This document shows positions 46,391-62,150 of a DNA stretch of 64,000 bases, in pieces. The first letter of the stretch is position 1; each line of letters starts with the position of its first letter. The stretch comes from Rhodomyrtus psidioides (taxonomy: Eukaryota > Streptophyta > Magnoliopsida > Myrtales > Myrtaceae). The translations under genes were made by a program, and so were the position numbers. The stretch is from positions 496,001 to 560,000 of the forward strand of contig JAILYB010000095.1 in assembly GCA_021437785.1 (NCBI GenBank). Direction: 5' to 3'. The notes beneath the pieces are model-generated. The model searched no databases, was not told where the DNA came from, and worked only from the letters and a program-made list of their open reading frames with translations.

Positions 46391-47041
46391 GATAATCCCT
46401 ACAGAGCGGGTGCGTCATCCATAGGTTCCTAGCAGAAAGGAGTCTTATTCGCGACCTGATCCCTCTTACGGATCAAAATTTTCGACAATCCCTACAGAAC
46501 GGGTACGTCATCCATAGGTTCCTAGCAGAAAGGAGTCCTATTCGCGGCCCGATCCCCATGATGGATCAAAATTTTCAACAATCCTTATAGAACGGGTACG
46601 TCATCCATAGGTTCCTAGAAGAAAGGAGTCCTATTCGCGGCCTGATCCCCCTGACGGATCAAAATTTTCGACAATCCTTACAGAACGGGTACGTCATCCA
46701 TAGGTTCCTAGCAGAAAGGAGTCCTATTTGTGACCTGATCCCCCTAACGGATCAAAATTTTCCACAATCCCTACAGAACGGGTACGTCATCCATAGGTTC
46801 CTAGCATAAATGAGTCCTATTTGCGGCTTGATCCCCCTGACGGATCAAAATTTTCGACAATCCCTACAGAACGGGTGCGTCATCCATAGGTTCCTAGCAG
46901 ATATGAGTCCTATTCATGGTCTGATTCACCATACGGATCGAAACCTTTGACAATCCCTAAAGAACGGGTGCGTCATCCCTAGATTCCTATCAAATAGGAA
47001 TCCCACTCTGGTTTGGCCTACCATACGGGCTAGAGTTTAAC
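46391..47041 (+). repeat. 93-bp tandem repeat, seven copies
   Basis: The unit begins gacaatccctacagaacggg and includes cgtcatccataggttcctag, then gatcccc and gatcaaaatttt. Copies start at 46391, 46484, 46577, 46670, 46763, 46856 and 46949, an exact 93-base period with scattered substitutions and no indels. It lies in the 3' untranslated region about 290 bases before the 3' LTR. Confidence 0.95.
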
Positions 47042-47315
47042 CGCCCTAGGATACTCAAGAGACGAGTCCATAGGTATTCACTTGAATCCTCTATACATCG
47101 CGCATGCCGCACGAGCATTAGGCAGGTGAGTGATAGGTAAGTATCTCTATTCCGCCTCTCTCCCTCTCGCATCATCAAAGATAGAATGAACAAAGCGTTC
47201 ACCGGCGGGATAAGAGAGATTGGGTGTCAAGATTCATTTTTCTATCCCCTAGCAGCGTCGATCTAGACTTAGGTGTCACTTGTCTTTGAAAGAAACCTCT
47301 CGCGAGATTCCTCTC

Positions 47316-47328
47316 AAAGAGGGGCAGT
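47316..47328 (+). other. Polypurine tract of the Ogre-type element
   Basis: aaagaggggcagt immediately before the 3' LTR start. Confidence 0.75.
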
Positions 47329-51256
<3,928 letters not shown>

Positions 51257-52333
51257 ATGGATTTTACACCATTGGATGTTACTGTTGAAGCGGTTTTCTG
51301 TTTTCTTACTAGGAAAACTACTTTCTCGAGAGATTCAAAATCTCATATTGCCTATACAGACTTTCCTCTAAAGCACACTTTGATGCACAAGATTGTCATT
51401 GAGTGTCTTAGACCCAAGGTAGCTTCCAAGACAGACATCTCAAAATATGAGGCTAAGTTGCTGTGGGGAATGCTGTAGGGCAAGAAAATATCCTATGCTC
51501 ACACTGTCATACTTCACATGTATAGGACAATACAAAAGCCTAAGGGACAGACTGAGGAATTATCCAAAGAAGAAGAGCTAGAGAAGGAGTATGAAGATAC
51601 TATACTCGATTACTATGAGTAGTGGAGTCCTCCAATGGTATCAACTAAACAGTTGGAAGAGACTGTAGAAAACGAAGCATACTCCATATCCTCTACCAGA
51701 TTGACTGTTACCAAAGTAGCTCTAGGATCAGTAGCTGCCATTGCTCAAGAGGATCAAGTTTCAAGTGCTCAATCAGTCCCAATGGAAATTAGTGGGGAGG
51801 CCACAACCGTACCAAGACACTTGTCTAAAGGAAAAGCAGCTATGGTTCAAGGGGAGCCTCTTCAAGCAACCTCTGACGTATTCATGACAGAAGTTCTAGC
51901 GTCTAAAGCTTTTCCTAGGCTTCCATCTGAGGGGGAGAGTTTACCTCAAGAACAGTTTTTCTATGCCAAGGTGTTGTCCTCTATTGATACTTTCATTGGT
52001 GAGCTTTGGAAAACTAAATCTTCTCAATCTGAAATTCAGAAGCAGGTAGAAAATCTCCAATAGATTTTCATTAACAGCATGGCTGCTATGGAGACAATGA
52101 TAGATCAGAAGCTGTCCAGCTTTGAAAATAAGGTTGCTGTTCAGCTGCAGGGCCTAGCACAGAAGGTGGACACACTAGAAAATTCTATTGATCTCTATGG
52201 CAGGATGTTCTGTGCTGAGGTAGCAAACATGCCAACCTACACTCTAGTTCGAGATGACAAGCCAGCTCAAGGATTTCTTACATCTCAAGCAGTCAGGGAT
52301 CGTGCAGTTAATGTGGGAGTTGTCTCTGTCTAG
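51257..52333 (+). pseudogene. Copia env-like third ORF, 3' part
   Basis: This continues the ORF cut at 28765. The first frame (MDFTPLDVTVEAVF, then KISYAHTVILHMYRT) is followed by an acidic linker, a Ser/Thr/Gln-rich stretch (51635-52063) and a heptad-like segment (52079-52200, ALAQKV-type pattern) that could form a coiled coil. Stops lie at 51476-51478, 51619-51621, 52061-52063 and finally 52331-52333. No transmembrane segment is evident, so env-like refers only to position. The 430 bases from here to the LTR are non-coding. Confidence 0.55.
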
Positions 52334-52750
52334 GAGTCACCTATGGAGATTGATAAAGAGCATGAAGACATACCATTTTCTTCAAAAATGCCTCCATCCT
52401 CCTCCATTTAAAGTTTTTAGGGATTAGCTACTCATTTCTTGATTCTATTCTTAAAACTTTTGGTACTTATTTTTTTCATTTATTAACAAATTCTCTTCAC
52501 ATGCATGATTTTTTTGTTGATGACAAAAAGGGGGAGAGAAGTTTCCTTTTAGCATCTCTACAATATATCTCTTTAGCTGTGCAAAAGTTTCTATTTAAGA
52601 GTTTTGCATGAGTTTTTTGCAGGTGTGATTCATGCGTTGAAATCTCTGGTGATCGGGTGATATGTCATCCTTCTCATGTTATTAATATTATTATTTCAAG
52701 ATCTTCCATCACCTAAACTACACCTTTTTACCAGAAGTTTTGTCATCATC

Positions 52751-52765
52751 AAAAAAGAGGGAGAT
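52751..52765 (+). other. Polypurine tract of the copia element
   Basis: aaaaaagagggagat directly before the 3' LTR start; the plus-strand primer site of the element. Confidence 0.75.
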
Positions 52766-53997
52766 TATTGTGGAAAGTTCCGTTCTATTTTTGATTCTGA
52801 TAAAACTCTGCACATGATCTGTGTAATATTTGAAATGTTTATTGCAGAACGAATATACAAGCAGAAGCTTGTATCGATCCATTTCTCTGTCTCCTAGTCT
52901 CAAGGGAAGAATTGCCATCAAGTGCTTCTGACGCGGTCAGATGGAAGTGCTTTTGACGTTGTCAGATGGAAGTGCTTCTGACGCGGTCAGATGGAAGTGC
53001 TTCTGACGTTGGTTAGATGGAGTGCATCTGAAGACCTCAGATGGAGTTGCTTCTGAAGATTAGAAGCATTATGTACTCCAACTTGGTTACTTCTTCTAAG
53101 AAGCTATTTGCAATGACAGATGGACCTTATTGAAGCTCGAGATTATCATTCCATTATACTTGTTCAGATTCAGGGAGTTCTTTCGTTCTGAAGACTGCTT
53201 TTGACGACTGATCAGTTTCTGCAATGATGAAAACCTACGAATGACAGGTTTCCGAACTAGGCATGTTTTATTATGGAAGTTTGTGATATTTGATTAACAA
53301 GATTTTTTCTCTAATCAATCAAGGGAAAATATGCAATTGGATATTACCTTCCAAGAATATCCTTGGCAACAAATTTGAATCTACTACACTTATGAAAACT
53401 GGAGATTTTGGTTGTATGGGTGGCCATATCAAAAGGGTTCAATTTCTACCTCAACGGTTATCATATCTTCTCAGATACAGTCTCGTTCAATCACGATTGA
53501 TGACGTCCAATCAAAGATTGAAGAGCGATCCTTTGGTCGTATATCTAACAGCTAAGTTTGGAGACAAAGGAGTATTTAAGAAGAACCATGGTGATCCATG
53601 ACAAGAAGAGTGAACAACAATCCAAAGTGCAAGAGTTATTCAAATTCACCAAAGTATTATGTGTGCTCAAAATTTCCTTTCATTGTGAGGATTTGTAAGA
53701 GAGAAACTGAGTGTTCGATCGACTGTAATCCTTTTTGATTCATCATAGTGAAATCCAGCCAATCGGTTGTCATCGTTGGAGTGTGGACGTAGGCTTGACA
53801 AGCTGAACTACTATAAAGTCAGCGTGCACATTTCTCTTCTCTAAACTCCATATTTGTGTTTAGTTTTTCCCTGCATGTTGCTTATACTGTTCCTGATCCT
53901 AATAGGGTATTGAAATTGTTTAATTTCCTAAGAAATTTCAATTAGATTCAGAATTACCTATTCACCCCCCCTCTAGGTGATATTGCTAGATCAAACA
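52766..53997 (+). repeat. 3' LTR of the copia element
   Basis: 1232 bp, 27 bases longer than the 5' copy because of one extra unit in the gcttctgacg repeat block (52920-53030). I count about eight differences in the first 138 aligned bases, so this is an old insertion. It ends gatcaaaca before the duplication accga. Confidence 0.9.
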
Positions 53998-54002
53998 ACC
54001 GA

Positions 54003-54443
54003 CACTAGGGCCCAAGTCCCTTAAGGCCAAGCTCAAAACCCTAGGCCCCATGTCTGGGTCATCGACATCTATGTGATGCCCTAAAACGTCGCAGTCAACA
54101 TGATACTTATTCATTATCCTGTTTGAACACGTGAAAATATAGTAAAACAATTACATAAATTGGTAATAGGAATTAAAAAATTCAAATAATATACATACGC
54201 ATCTTTTATTTTTAATGTCCATCTTTTGAGTATTAATGTAAGCACCCAAAATAAATGGCAACGCATTAATCCTTAGAAGAAGGTCAAGTCGACTAGGGTC
54301 GCTATGTCCCGACCAAAAAAAAAGACTAGGGTTGTTATGTTGACAACTGATTTTAACAACCCAATTAATCATTTATTACATAGAAACTTAGGGATTGACC
54401 TAGGCTCATAAACAAAAATATTAGTTAAATTGCATATAGATAT
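54003..54443. other. Intergenic, nothing recognised
   Basis: No gene. At 54338 tgttgacaactgattttaac resembles the start of Tat-type LTRs, so this and 56839 onward may be one LTR split by the LINE, but no right end could be fixed. Confidence 0.35.
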
Positions 54444-54459
54444 TAGGAATATTTGCATT

Positions 54460-56822
54460 TTTTTTTGTAAGGTAAGTATATATTGACTTTCCAAATCACT
54501 AGGTACAAAAAGAACCGGACACAAAAATCTTGAACCAATTTTGGCATTGAAGTGCCAAAATAGGTTCAACGGTGAACCGGTTGCAAAAAATCATCATCAC
54601 GGCATGCAAGCCATTCTAAGAGGCCAATAAACGACCCTAACAATCATCGAGTACGAGCTAAACAAGGGGCTCCAGACTGTAATAGAAACAACCCAAGAAA
54701 AAGAGGAGGGTGAGAGAGAAAACACTGGCCAAACAGACGGCCTAAAGAGACGGACAACCAAAAGAAAAAGCAGCAGCAGGAAGAGCAGATGGGCAATGGA
54801 AACCGCAGGTCGGCCATCAAGGACCAAACAGATGGAATCCCAAAAAACACTTCAGCTGAGACCTGTGAACAGAAGACCAGTGCGTCCGGCTGTCCACAAC
54901 AGGAGGTTGAAGATGCACTAAGGTCTTCAAGAAGCCGAGAAGCAGGCAGACCTGAGAGAGGAAAGACTGACCAGGAAACACCCTAGGGGGGTGGCGGAGC
55001 CAGTAAAGAGTCACCCAAAGCACCCCTTCACCAAAACCAACAGACAGTAGCCATAGAAAGAAGGAGACAGAGAACCGAGAAAAGAAAAGGCCATCAGCCA
55101 ACCTAAGAAAAAAAAAGACGAGGAAAACAAAACCCCAGACAAGAGAAAGAATCTGACCAAATCAGAACTAAAACAGACAGAGACCAACAAGAAAAACAAA
55201 ATAAAAGAAAAGAAAAGAACAGCTTCGAAGATGCCAGTAGAGAACCCGCAGCAGAAACAGCAGTAGCAAGGCAGACAACTGGGCCCCTAAAAAAAGAAAG
55301 GCCGTGAGAATGCAGTAGCAAGGTGCCGTAAAGAGTATCTGGCAGCAGCAACTGGTCCCAACTTCCCCAAAGCAGCATCGATCAACAACAATAGCAACAG
55401 TAGTAAAAAGACAGGCCAAACAAACTAGAGCATAAACAGGCCAGCTTTGGGGGAGTGAGAAGAGCAAGATCAGCAGCCACAGCAAGAGTAGCAAACAAGA
55501 GGAGTAACAACTTATATCCTCAACTCAAGAGGCTAGTAGCATAGATAGCAAAGGGCAAATCCAGCACCTCATCCCTCAACTCTAGCACCATAGCATGGTG
55601 TTTTTCTTGCAAATAGTCATACAAGTAGTAAGTGTTGGGTGAATAATCATCATGAGATAAGGTGGAAGTTATCCATTCTCTCGGTTCTCTTCAAATATGG
55701 AAGAAGAAAGGCCCCAATTCCTCTGTAATCGCCTATTGTGGGGACGATCGCGAACACCACCTAGTGTAAGAGTTTTGTCTTTGACCCTCTTCGTAAGGTG
55801 TAACATCATTGCCGGTACAAAGAGGGGCTTGCCTCGAAATAATATGTTATTCCTCTCCGTCCAAATGATATGGCAAAGAGCACCAAGAGAGAATCTAGCA
55901 ATACGATGTGTGAAAGAGGAACCACTGATATTTTGCTTAGCCCAAGTGATGAAATGCTTCCATGGACGGTTTGACCAAGTGAGATTGCATATGGAGGCCT
56001 ATTCGGCAGCTAGGGTGGATGTGATAGAGCACTCAAAAAATAAGTGGTCAATCGAGTCCGGTTCACCCTTGCAAAAAGCACATGCTCCTTCATCTATCCT
56101 TCGATGCTGTAAAAGTAAAAACTGAGTTGGGAGCCTATTGAGGCACATTATTCATAAAAGAAAAGAATCCCTCGGTGCTAAAGCCTTGTCGTAAACCAAG
56201 GAATTCCATCGTACTACACGATTTTTGGGTCGAATAGTCTCCCAAGCAGCAGCTACTGAGAAGGTGTCGGAGGTGTTACCAAGCCAGGAGAATACATCAT
56301 CTCTATCTGGAACAATGAGTGGCATAGGGTCCGGCCAAGATTGGATGATGTCAAGGGTTGCCGACCGAGGCCAATCTAGTGAGAAAAACTGCCCAACCGT
56401 AGCTTTATGGGGGATTCTTGAGCGAGCAATTTCACGAGTGGAGAGGAGCAAGTGTAGCGGCCCCTTAGCATGCCAATTTTCATACCAAAAGGAGGTGGAA
56501 TGACCGTTGCCGATTGTCCATTTGAATGACCCCCGAAATTCCTCGCGTAAGCCTAGGACCTTTTTCCAAGTCCAAGAGCAGAAAGTGAGAGTAGGTGCAA
56601 CCCAGAAGTTCTTTTTCTTTAAGAATGTCGAGTGGATCCATTTGCACCATAATGATTCCTTGTCGCTGAAAAGGATCCACAAGTGCTTCAAAGAGAGAGA
56701 CTTGTTATAATCGAATAATCTGCGGATACCAAGTCCTCCCTCTACTTTAGGACGACAAATGTCGGCCCAAGAGACTTTGGCCCCTCCAAACCCCAAGTCA
56801 GGACCTTTCCAAAGAAATTGCC
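54460..56822 (-). mobile_element. 5'-truncated LINE (L1-type)
   Basis: The insert opens on the + strand with a T-run (54458-54466), the poly(A) tail of a - strand element. It is flanked by 16-bp repeats, taggaatatttgcatt (54444-54459) and taagaatatttgcatt (56823-56838), with one mismatch. About 1.2 kb of A/G-rich 3' untranslated sequence (54480-55690) precedes the remaining coding part. The 5' end is lost within the reverse transcriptase, the usual result of incomplete reverse transcription. Confidence 0.85.
55690..56822 (-). pseudogene. LINE reverse transcriptase C-terminus with zinc-binding domain
   Basis: Read on the - strand, the fragment starts at FLWKGPDLGFGGAKVSWADI and continues through CRPKVEGGLGIRRL and SLWCKWIHSTFLKKKNFW, the segment after the polymerase core of plant L1 proteins. 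The zf-RVT-like part follows: a frame change or stop near 56150 leads into CAFCKGEPDSIDHLFFEC, the Cys/His motif of that domain. Polymerase core and endonuclease are absent through 5' truncation. Confidence 0.8.
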
Positions 56823-56838
56823 TAAGAATATTTGCATT

Positions 56839-57620
56839 AGTAGTTAGTTAAGCCAATATAATTTTCATGTTAATTGGACTGGCTGGGAATTGGTTCAAGT
56901 GAATGGTTTTGAACTTAAATGATAAACTGAACTGAGCCCATGGAAGCATATAATTTCGATCAAGCTTATTTAAAATCTTAATGACCGAAAATTGTACAAT
57001 AATAAAACCAAGTTGGAAGAATGAAATGATTAAATGGTATACTTGGAAGATAATTCAGATTTTCTGGAAATTCAACTAGAGGAAATAATCAGAACATCGC
57101 CTGAGTTGAATATCAGAATTAGGAAATAAGATATCTTGGCTCTTCCAAAATAACCCTAGGGTTAGACCTTATAAATAGCGACTTTAGGGTGAAAAAGAGA
57201 AGGGAAATCGCGAGAGTTCGGCAACAGTTCAAGAAGGAGAAATTGAGGTGCTCACATATCATACATAGAGAAGTCAAGTCATTCCCTGTGGTGATTTCGC
57301 AGCAAGCAGTCTTACAGTTTTAACGTCCTTCCCGTTTGATTGCGGTCATGTTCACTGAGCCAAATCATCTTCTTGCTAAGCCATCCAGCACCAACGCCAT
57401 CGCCCTCAACGTCCAGGCGAGGTCCTCGTAGTCCCGATGAATTCCTCGAGCTACCATGTTCGACATGCCTCCAATAACCTTTTTGCTGCGGGGATATTGC
57501 TTTGCTTTCCTGTAGGTTCTTCAGTCATGTCCGAAGCCTCGCCACTGAAGCCTCGCCATCGAGCCTGCGGCTGCTTCCAATCCCTACCTAGCGACCCTCC
57601 ATGTGGCGAGTCCTACAGTA
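56839..57620. other. Intergenic or LTR-like remnant
   Basis: The section contains a TATA-like ttataaatagc (about 57168-57178), followed by a G/A-rich leader. This layout is typical of an LTR promoter, but neither a TG start nor a CA end with duplication could be fixed. A frame at 57437-57649 is not recognised. Confidence 0.3.
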
Positions 57621-58340
57621 TTCTAAAGTTAGATCCGAAGGAATTTTAAAGTTATCTGAACAAAAGTACATTTAAAAGGTATTGGACAAATTCAAAATTC
57701 ACAATTCAAAACTCAGAACTTCTTTGAGAAGTCACTTCAAACTCTCAAAGAAGCTGTCACCAAAAGCCAATGAAGAGCTGGCATACATGGCTAAGGTACC
57801 TTATGCATTAGTTGTTGGCAGTTTAATGTACGCTATGATATGTAAAACTAGACATAGCTCATGTAATGGGAGTTGTGAGTAGATACATGGCTAATCCAGG
57901 AATTTTTTTTTTTTGGAAAGCTGTAAAGTGGCTATTAAGGTACCTGAGAGGCGTTTCAGATATGTCATTATATTCTATGAAAAAAGAGGTAACTTGACAA
58001 GGCTTTATTGATGCAGATCTTGGTGGTGACTTAGACAACATGAAGAGCAAATTGGGCTATGTTTTTACCTTTGGTGAAACTGCAGTAAGTTGGATATCTA
58101 GATTTAGAGGTGTACCTCTCTCTCTCAACCACTAAGAAAAAGTATATTGCAATATCTGTAGCAGGTAAGGAGATGATTTGGTTGAAAATTTCTCTGAAGG
58201 AATTAGGCAAGGAAAGGAATAGAAGTGTTCTTTTCACTGACGGTCAGATGCTACTTGTGTTGCAAAGAATTCGATATTTCATTCAAAGACAAAATACATT
58301 GAATGAAAGTATCATCATATCCGTTAGCAGATAGACAATA
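57621..58340 (+). pseudogene. Ty1/copia pol fragment (end of RT and RNase H)
   Basis: Fragments of the copia pol C-terminus in changing frames: LKLSEQKYI, then KVLDKFKIHNSKL, VPYALVVGSLMYAM, RYMANPG, WLLRYLRGVSDMSLYSM, FIDADLGGDLDNMKS and SLSTTKKKYIAIS, where the usual TEAEYIA becomes TTKKKYIA. At least four frameshifts and a poly(T) insertion at 57901-57913 show long decay. It belongs to a lineage different from the large copia element. Confidence 0.75.
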
Positions 58341-58519
58341 GGACATTGTCACTGAAGAAGATTCTTGTTGTAGAAAACTGAGGTTATGCATTGCCTCAGT
58401 TGGCTTCTGTGGTTAGTGATGATGGGGACCATCGCACTAGGATAATTTGGGTTATAAAGATGAGCGAAGCCTATGATAGATTATTGTTATTTTTGAAGAT
58501 CCGCCTCCAAGTAGGAGAT

Positions 58520-58888
58520 TGATGGAGTTATGGAATCTGATAGAGAAAAGTAATATTAAACCACAAAGCTTTTACTGCTACTGGTATACTTGTAATTTCC
58601 ATCATAATTGTGTGTGCCCTAGACTTTTGATATATATTGAGATGACATCTTTTGTAATTGTAATGTTGAAGCTTAAAAAAATGTTGAAGCTTGTAACGGT
58701 GAAGCTTAAAAAAAACATTGAAGCTTTGTAACTCTAATACTGTTACTGATAATGAGGAGATTTCCTAGTGCGGGACCATAGTTTTCCCTTTCTGATTTGT
58801 AAAAGGATTTTTCACTTAAAAATTAGATTGTCTTCTTATTTATTTTTTCTTTTCAAAGATTCGCATTCCTAATACTATGATATCTCCT
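58520..58888 (+). repeat. LTR remnant following the copia fragment
   Basis: tccaagtaggagat, a degenerate purine tract, precedes tgatggagttatggaatctg, the kind of start found on Retrofit/Tork-type copia LTRs. The right end is not identifiable, and the next element begins at 58889. Confidence 0.45.
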
Positions 58889-60125
58889 AGGGCCTACATG
58901 ATAACTATTCTGATCCAAAAAAAAGTTATTATGATTAGAATTGATTTTTTTTATTATGTTCCTTATATGAGTTTTAGAGAATCAGAACGTATTTGGTAAT
59001 TGCATAAAATTTCTATTCATGGAATAGAAGCGCGTTTGGCAACTGTACAAAATTTTTATTCTCGAGAATAATTTTTCTTCCCACTTATTGCCATTTAAGT
59101 CAAATAATTATGCAGTTATTTTGTGAAATATCATCTTATATTTCGAATTAATTGGAGATTAATTCATATTGATTCTCTTATAAAATGTATTGCACATTGC
59201 ACATAACATTTTTTTCGTGCTATTCCGTCTAATTTTCGTGTCATAACGAGTCCCTTTAAGATTAACAAAGGAGGGATCATATTGGGTAGTGTGTGATTTT
59301 AGATTAGCTCGAGTCCTGCAGGCTTATACCAAATCGCACTGAGGGATCATATTGGGTAGTACATGTAAATGGACTCGCCACCAATCTTTGAGGAAGGTAA
59401 ATTGAAAACCTTATTGAGCGGTTGGAAGAAACCATTCGATTATACACAACTAGAAAAATCTAGGGTCCGAGCACTTGGTCACGTTGGTGTTTCCACCTAC
59501 GCCCTTTTGTCATTGAAGTTGAGTGTTTTCTAAACATGTCTCATGCAAATTTTCAATTCAATTATAAACCTATGGGGTAAGCCAATGCTAAGTGTTCACG
59601 CATATAGTTTTTTTCTTTTTTAAAATTTTCTAAAAGTAGACTGAGTCTAAAGTGCCTAATGAAGCCCTAAGGGCTAAGAGAAATGTGGTTCGAAGTTAAT
59701 TTAAAAAATGCTTATGATTTTCCTAAAAAAGAACAAAATCTAAAAAATCTAGGTACAAATTTATGAAAATGAGGTCAAACTAGCCTAATCTAAGCTTCTT
59801 CTATTTTTAGGAATTTTCTAATTTTTTTATTTTTTAGAATTTTTTCCAATATTTTTGATTTTTTATTTTCTTATTTTATTTTATTTTTTTGAAAATGAGA
59901 CCTCATTCTGTTTTAGGTCAAGAGAAAAGTGATAAAAGAATTAAAAGTTTCTATTTTGTGATTCTTTTTTTCAAAATCAACTATTTTTTGTCTTGTTTTT
60001 GCTCAAAAAATGTTCTCGAGAATAGAATCATAATCAGAATCATTTACATTACCAAACATGAATGTCATCCTTTTTTGCTCTGGAGAACAGAATTAGAGAA
60101 TCAGAATCGTTGCCATGCAGGCCCT
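58889..60125. mobile_element. Probable non-autonomous TIR element
   Basis: agggcctacatgataactat at the left and gttgccatgcaggccct at the right are inverted counterparts. Inward, attctgat and tagagaatcagaac pair with agaatcagaat and ctctggagaacagaat. The interior (1.2 kb) is AT-rich and has no recognised coding sequence; gagggatcatattgggtagt occurs twice (59271, 59341). No target duplication was found, so the class and exact ends are uncertain. Confidence 0.45.
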
Positions 60126-60189
60126 CAATGTGTGCATATATGTATGAATGAATGTATATACCTAAATATATTGCGCAACTATTTCTTAT

Positions 60190-60660
60190 AAGACTTTTTT
60201 TCCTTCAGTATTTTCGAATAACTTCCCTCTTTTGTACACAATTTTAATATAACAAAGTTGTCATGTCAATCACGCTCGCATGATTAATTATATTCATGTG
60301 GTCAAGTTACATGATTCCCACAGAATCAAAAAAGCTAAAAGACACGATTTTACAGATTAGTTTAAATTGGATAAGTTGGATAAGTCTTCAACTTCATTCA
60401 AATTGTCCACTATGAGGTTGCAAGTGGCTGCGTCGGACGATGATCATTTAAGTCATTTTCTTTTAATTTCCGTCCCAATCGGGGGAGAATCATCTGAAGT
60501 TTCAACGGGAGACCGCTCCTGAAATTCTCAACCACTAGTCTTGTTAATTGGAACGGATGCAGGTCACACGTGGAGCCGGCCAACTCTTTTGACCCTTATA
60601 CAAGAGTCCCTTGATGGAAACCCTATCAATATCGTGTCCCATAAAATTGTACAAAAATGG
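60190..60660 (+). repeat. Second copy of the lipoxygenase-upstream block (part 2)
   Basis: Colinear with about 6910-7340: cttttgtacacaattttaat, gcatgattaatta, acagattagttt, gagaccgctcctgaaattct and ttgttaattggaa appear in the same order. The flanks differ. Confidence 0.6.
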
Positions 60661-61583
60661 TCCAGACTCGTGCACGGGCGCTCAAAAACTCAGTTGAAGG
60701 AAGACGAGATATAGAATTTTGTAAGAAAAAACCCGACTTCGGGAGGGTGAGAAATGCAAAACTTTCATGAAAATTTCGTAAATTACAACGTATATCTACA
60801 AATTTTATCTAGCAACCTTAGAGCGACGACTCTTACTAACTTGGCACCCAATCCAACCTTGAATGCATAACGAGTTTAATGAGCTCAAGAACACATGTTA
60901 TGTCAAGATAACTAACGGTCAAAGACAATCAAGTATCTCTTGATATTGAGATCTTGAAGTTTTTCGAGAATTAGTGATTCAAAAACTAACCGAGGATTGT
61001 CATTTCTCAGCAAATTCCATATCTAATAATGTTTCCTAAATCCTTGCTCGGAGGCAACAAAATATCCTCTATAACTTGTAATTTCACGTATTATATTATT
61101 CGGCAAGTCAATAGAAGAGATAGCATAAGAAACTCATCAGAGTTGAATTCCTCTTATGGAAGAAGGACACTCCAAGATTACGTCTCATCGTCTGGATTTA
61201 TAATAAGGATAAGATTAAATGTAATATGATATGAAATATAGTAATTTTGTTATATCTTATCCACAATTCGGTGAATCCCAATGATAAAACCGATTTTTTT
61301 TTATCCTATCATATCCACTGTTTGGAATGAAGGGCATGCCAATATAAATGAAGATGAAAATGTACAAAAGGATATGGTAAATATCTCTTACCATTTACTG
61401 CAAAAACAAAAACAAAAACAAAAACAAACACACACACACGGACGGACACACACAAATGCATAAATAGAGACAACCTCCATTAATTAATCAGTGACTACTA
61501 AACGATTTAAACTTTAAATAGCAAAGGAGGTCCTTACAATATTCGAGCAACAACTTCGAATATGACAAGAAATATCGATGGGC
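60661..61583. other. Intergenic, nothing recognised
   Basis: No coding resemblance. A (CAAAAA)n and (CA)n simple-sequence stretch lies at about 61401-61452. Confidence 0.5.
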
Positions 61584-61588
61584 TAGAA

Positions 61589-61895
61589 TGTTGGAATATA
61601 TAAATATTAAATCAATATATAAATATTAAACCACACCTTCTTCTAACAGCTTAAGCTTTTAGAGCAGTTGGCAAGTGGTCCCACCAAATCTTTCATGGTA
61701 TCAATCTTTCCAGGCCCCTATTTGCCTCCCCAATGAATTTGTTCACGCTTAGTACTAGGCAAAAGACCAGACTAAGCGTGAGGGGGAGTGTTGGAATATA
61801 TAAATATTAAATCAATATATAAATATTAAACCACGCCTTCTTCTAATAGCTTAAGCTTTTAGAGCACTTGGCAAGTGGTCCCACCAAATCTTTCA
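61589..61895 (+). mobile_element. TRIM (miniature LTR retrotransposon), copy 2
   Basis: LTRs at 61589-61695 and 61789-61895 (107 bases each, three differences) are flanked by the 5-bp duplication tagaa (61584-61588, 61896-61900). A shortened primer site, tggtatcaa, follows the first, and gcgtgagggggag precedes the second. Same family as 9229-9508, but each LTR carries an extra 20-base copy of the atatataaatattaaa segment. Confidence 0.9.
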
Positions 61896-61959
61896 TAGAA
61901 CCACATATCTGTATGTATACATCTTACTATTGTATAAATATGATTTAAATTTACATATG

Positions 61960-62150
61960 TGAATGGGCTCCAGCCATAGTGTGATCTAAATATTGTATAA
62001 GACTCGTTTCATGGTGTTCATACAGTACAGATCATGTCTTATAGGTATACCAATTTCCATGTTTTCATCGTTTGTAATTACGGACACTACTAGGACATCA
62101 TACATCTTACCCACACGTTTCGACGTTATTTAAGAAATCGACCAATGCCG
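61960..62150 (+). repeat. Second copy of the lipoxygenase-upstream block (part 1)
   Basis: Colinear with about 6490-6870: gtgttcatac, atcatgtctta, catgttttcatcgttt, catcttaccc and aaatcgaccaat. It lies after part 2 here, but before it on the left. Confidence 0.6.

Noticed and set aside
46391..47041. CRISPR-like array
   Set aside because: The 93-bp units are contiguous with no unique spacers, and the genome is a plant.
54644..55494. Hydrophobic frames on the - strand that look like membrane proteins
   Set aside because: They lie in the purine-rich 3' untranslated region of the LINE; U-rich codons give false hydrophobic segments.
54338..57620. A further Tat-type LTR split by the LINE
   Set aside because: The start resembles Tat LTRs, but no right end, primer site or duplication could be fixed.
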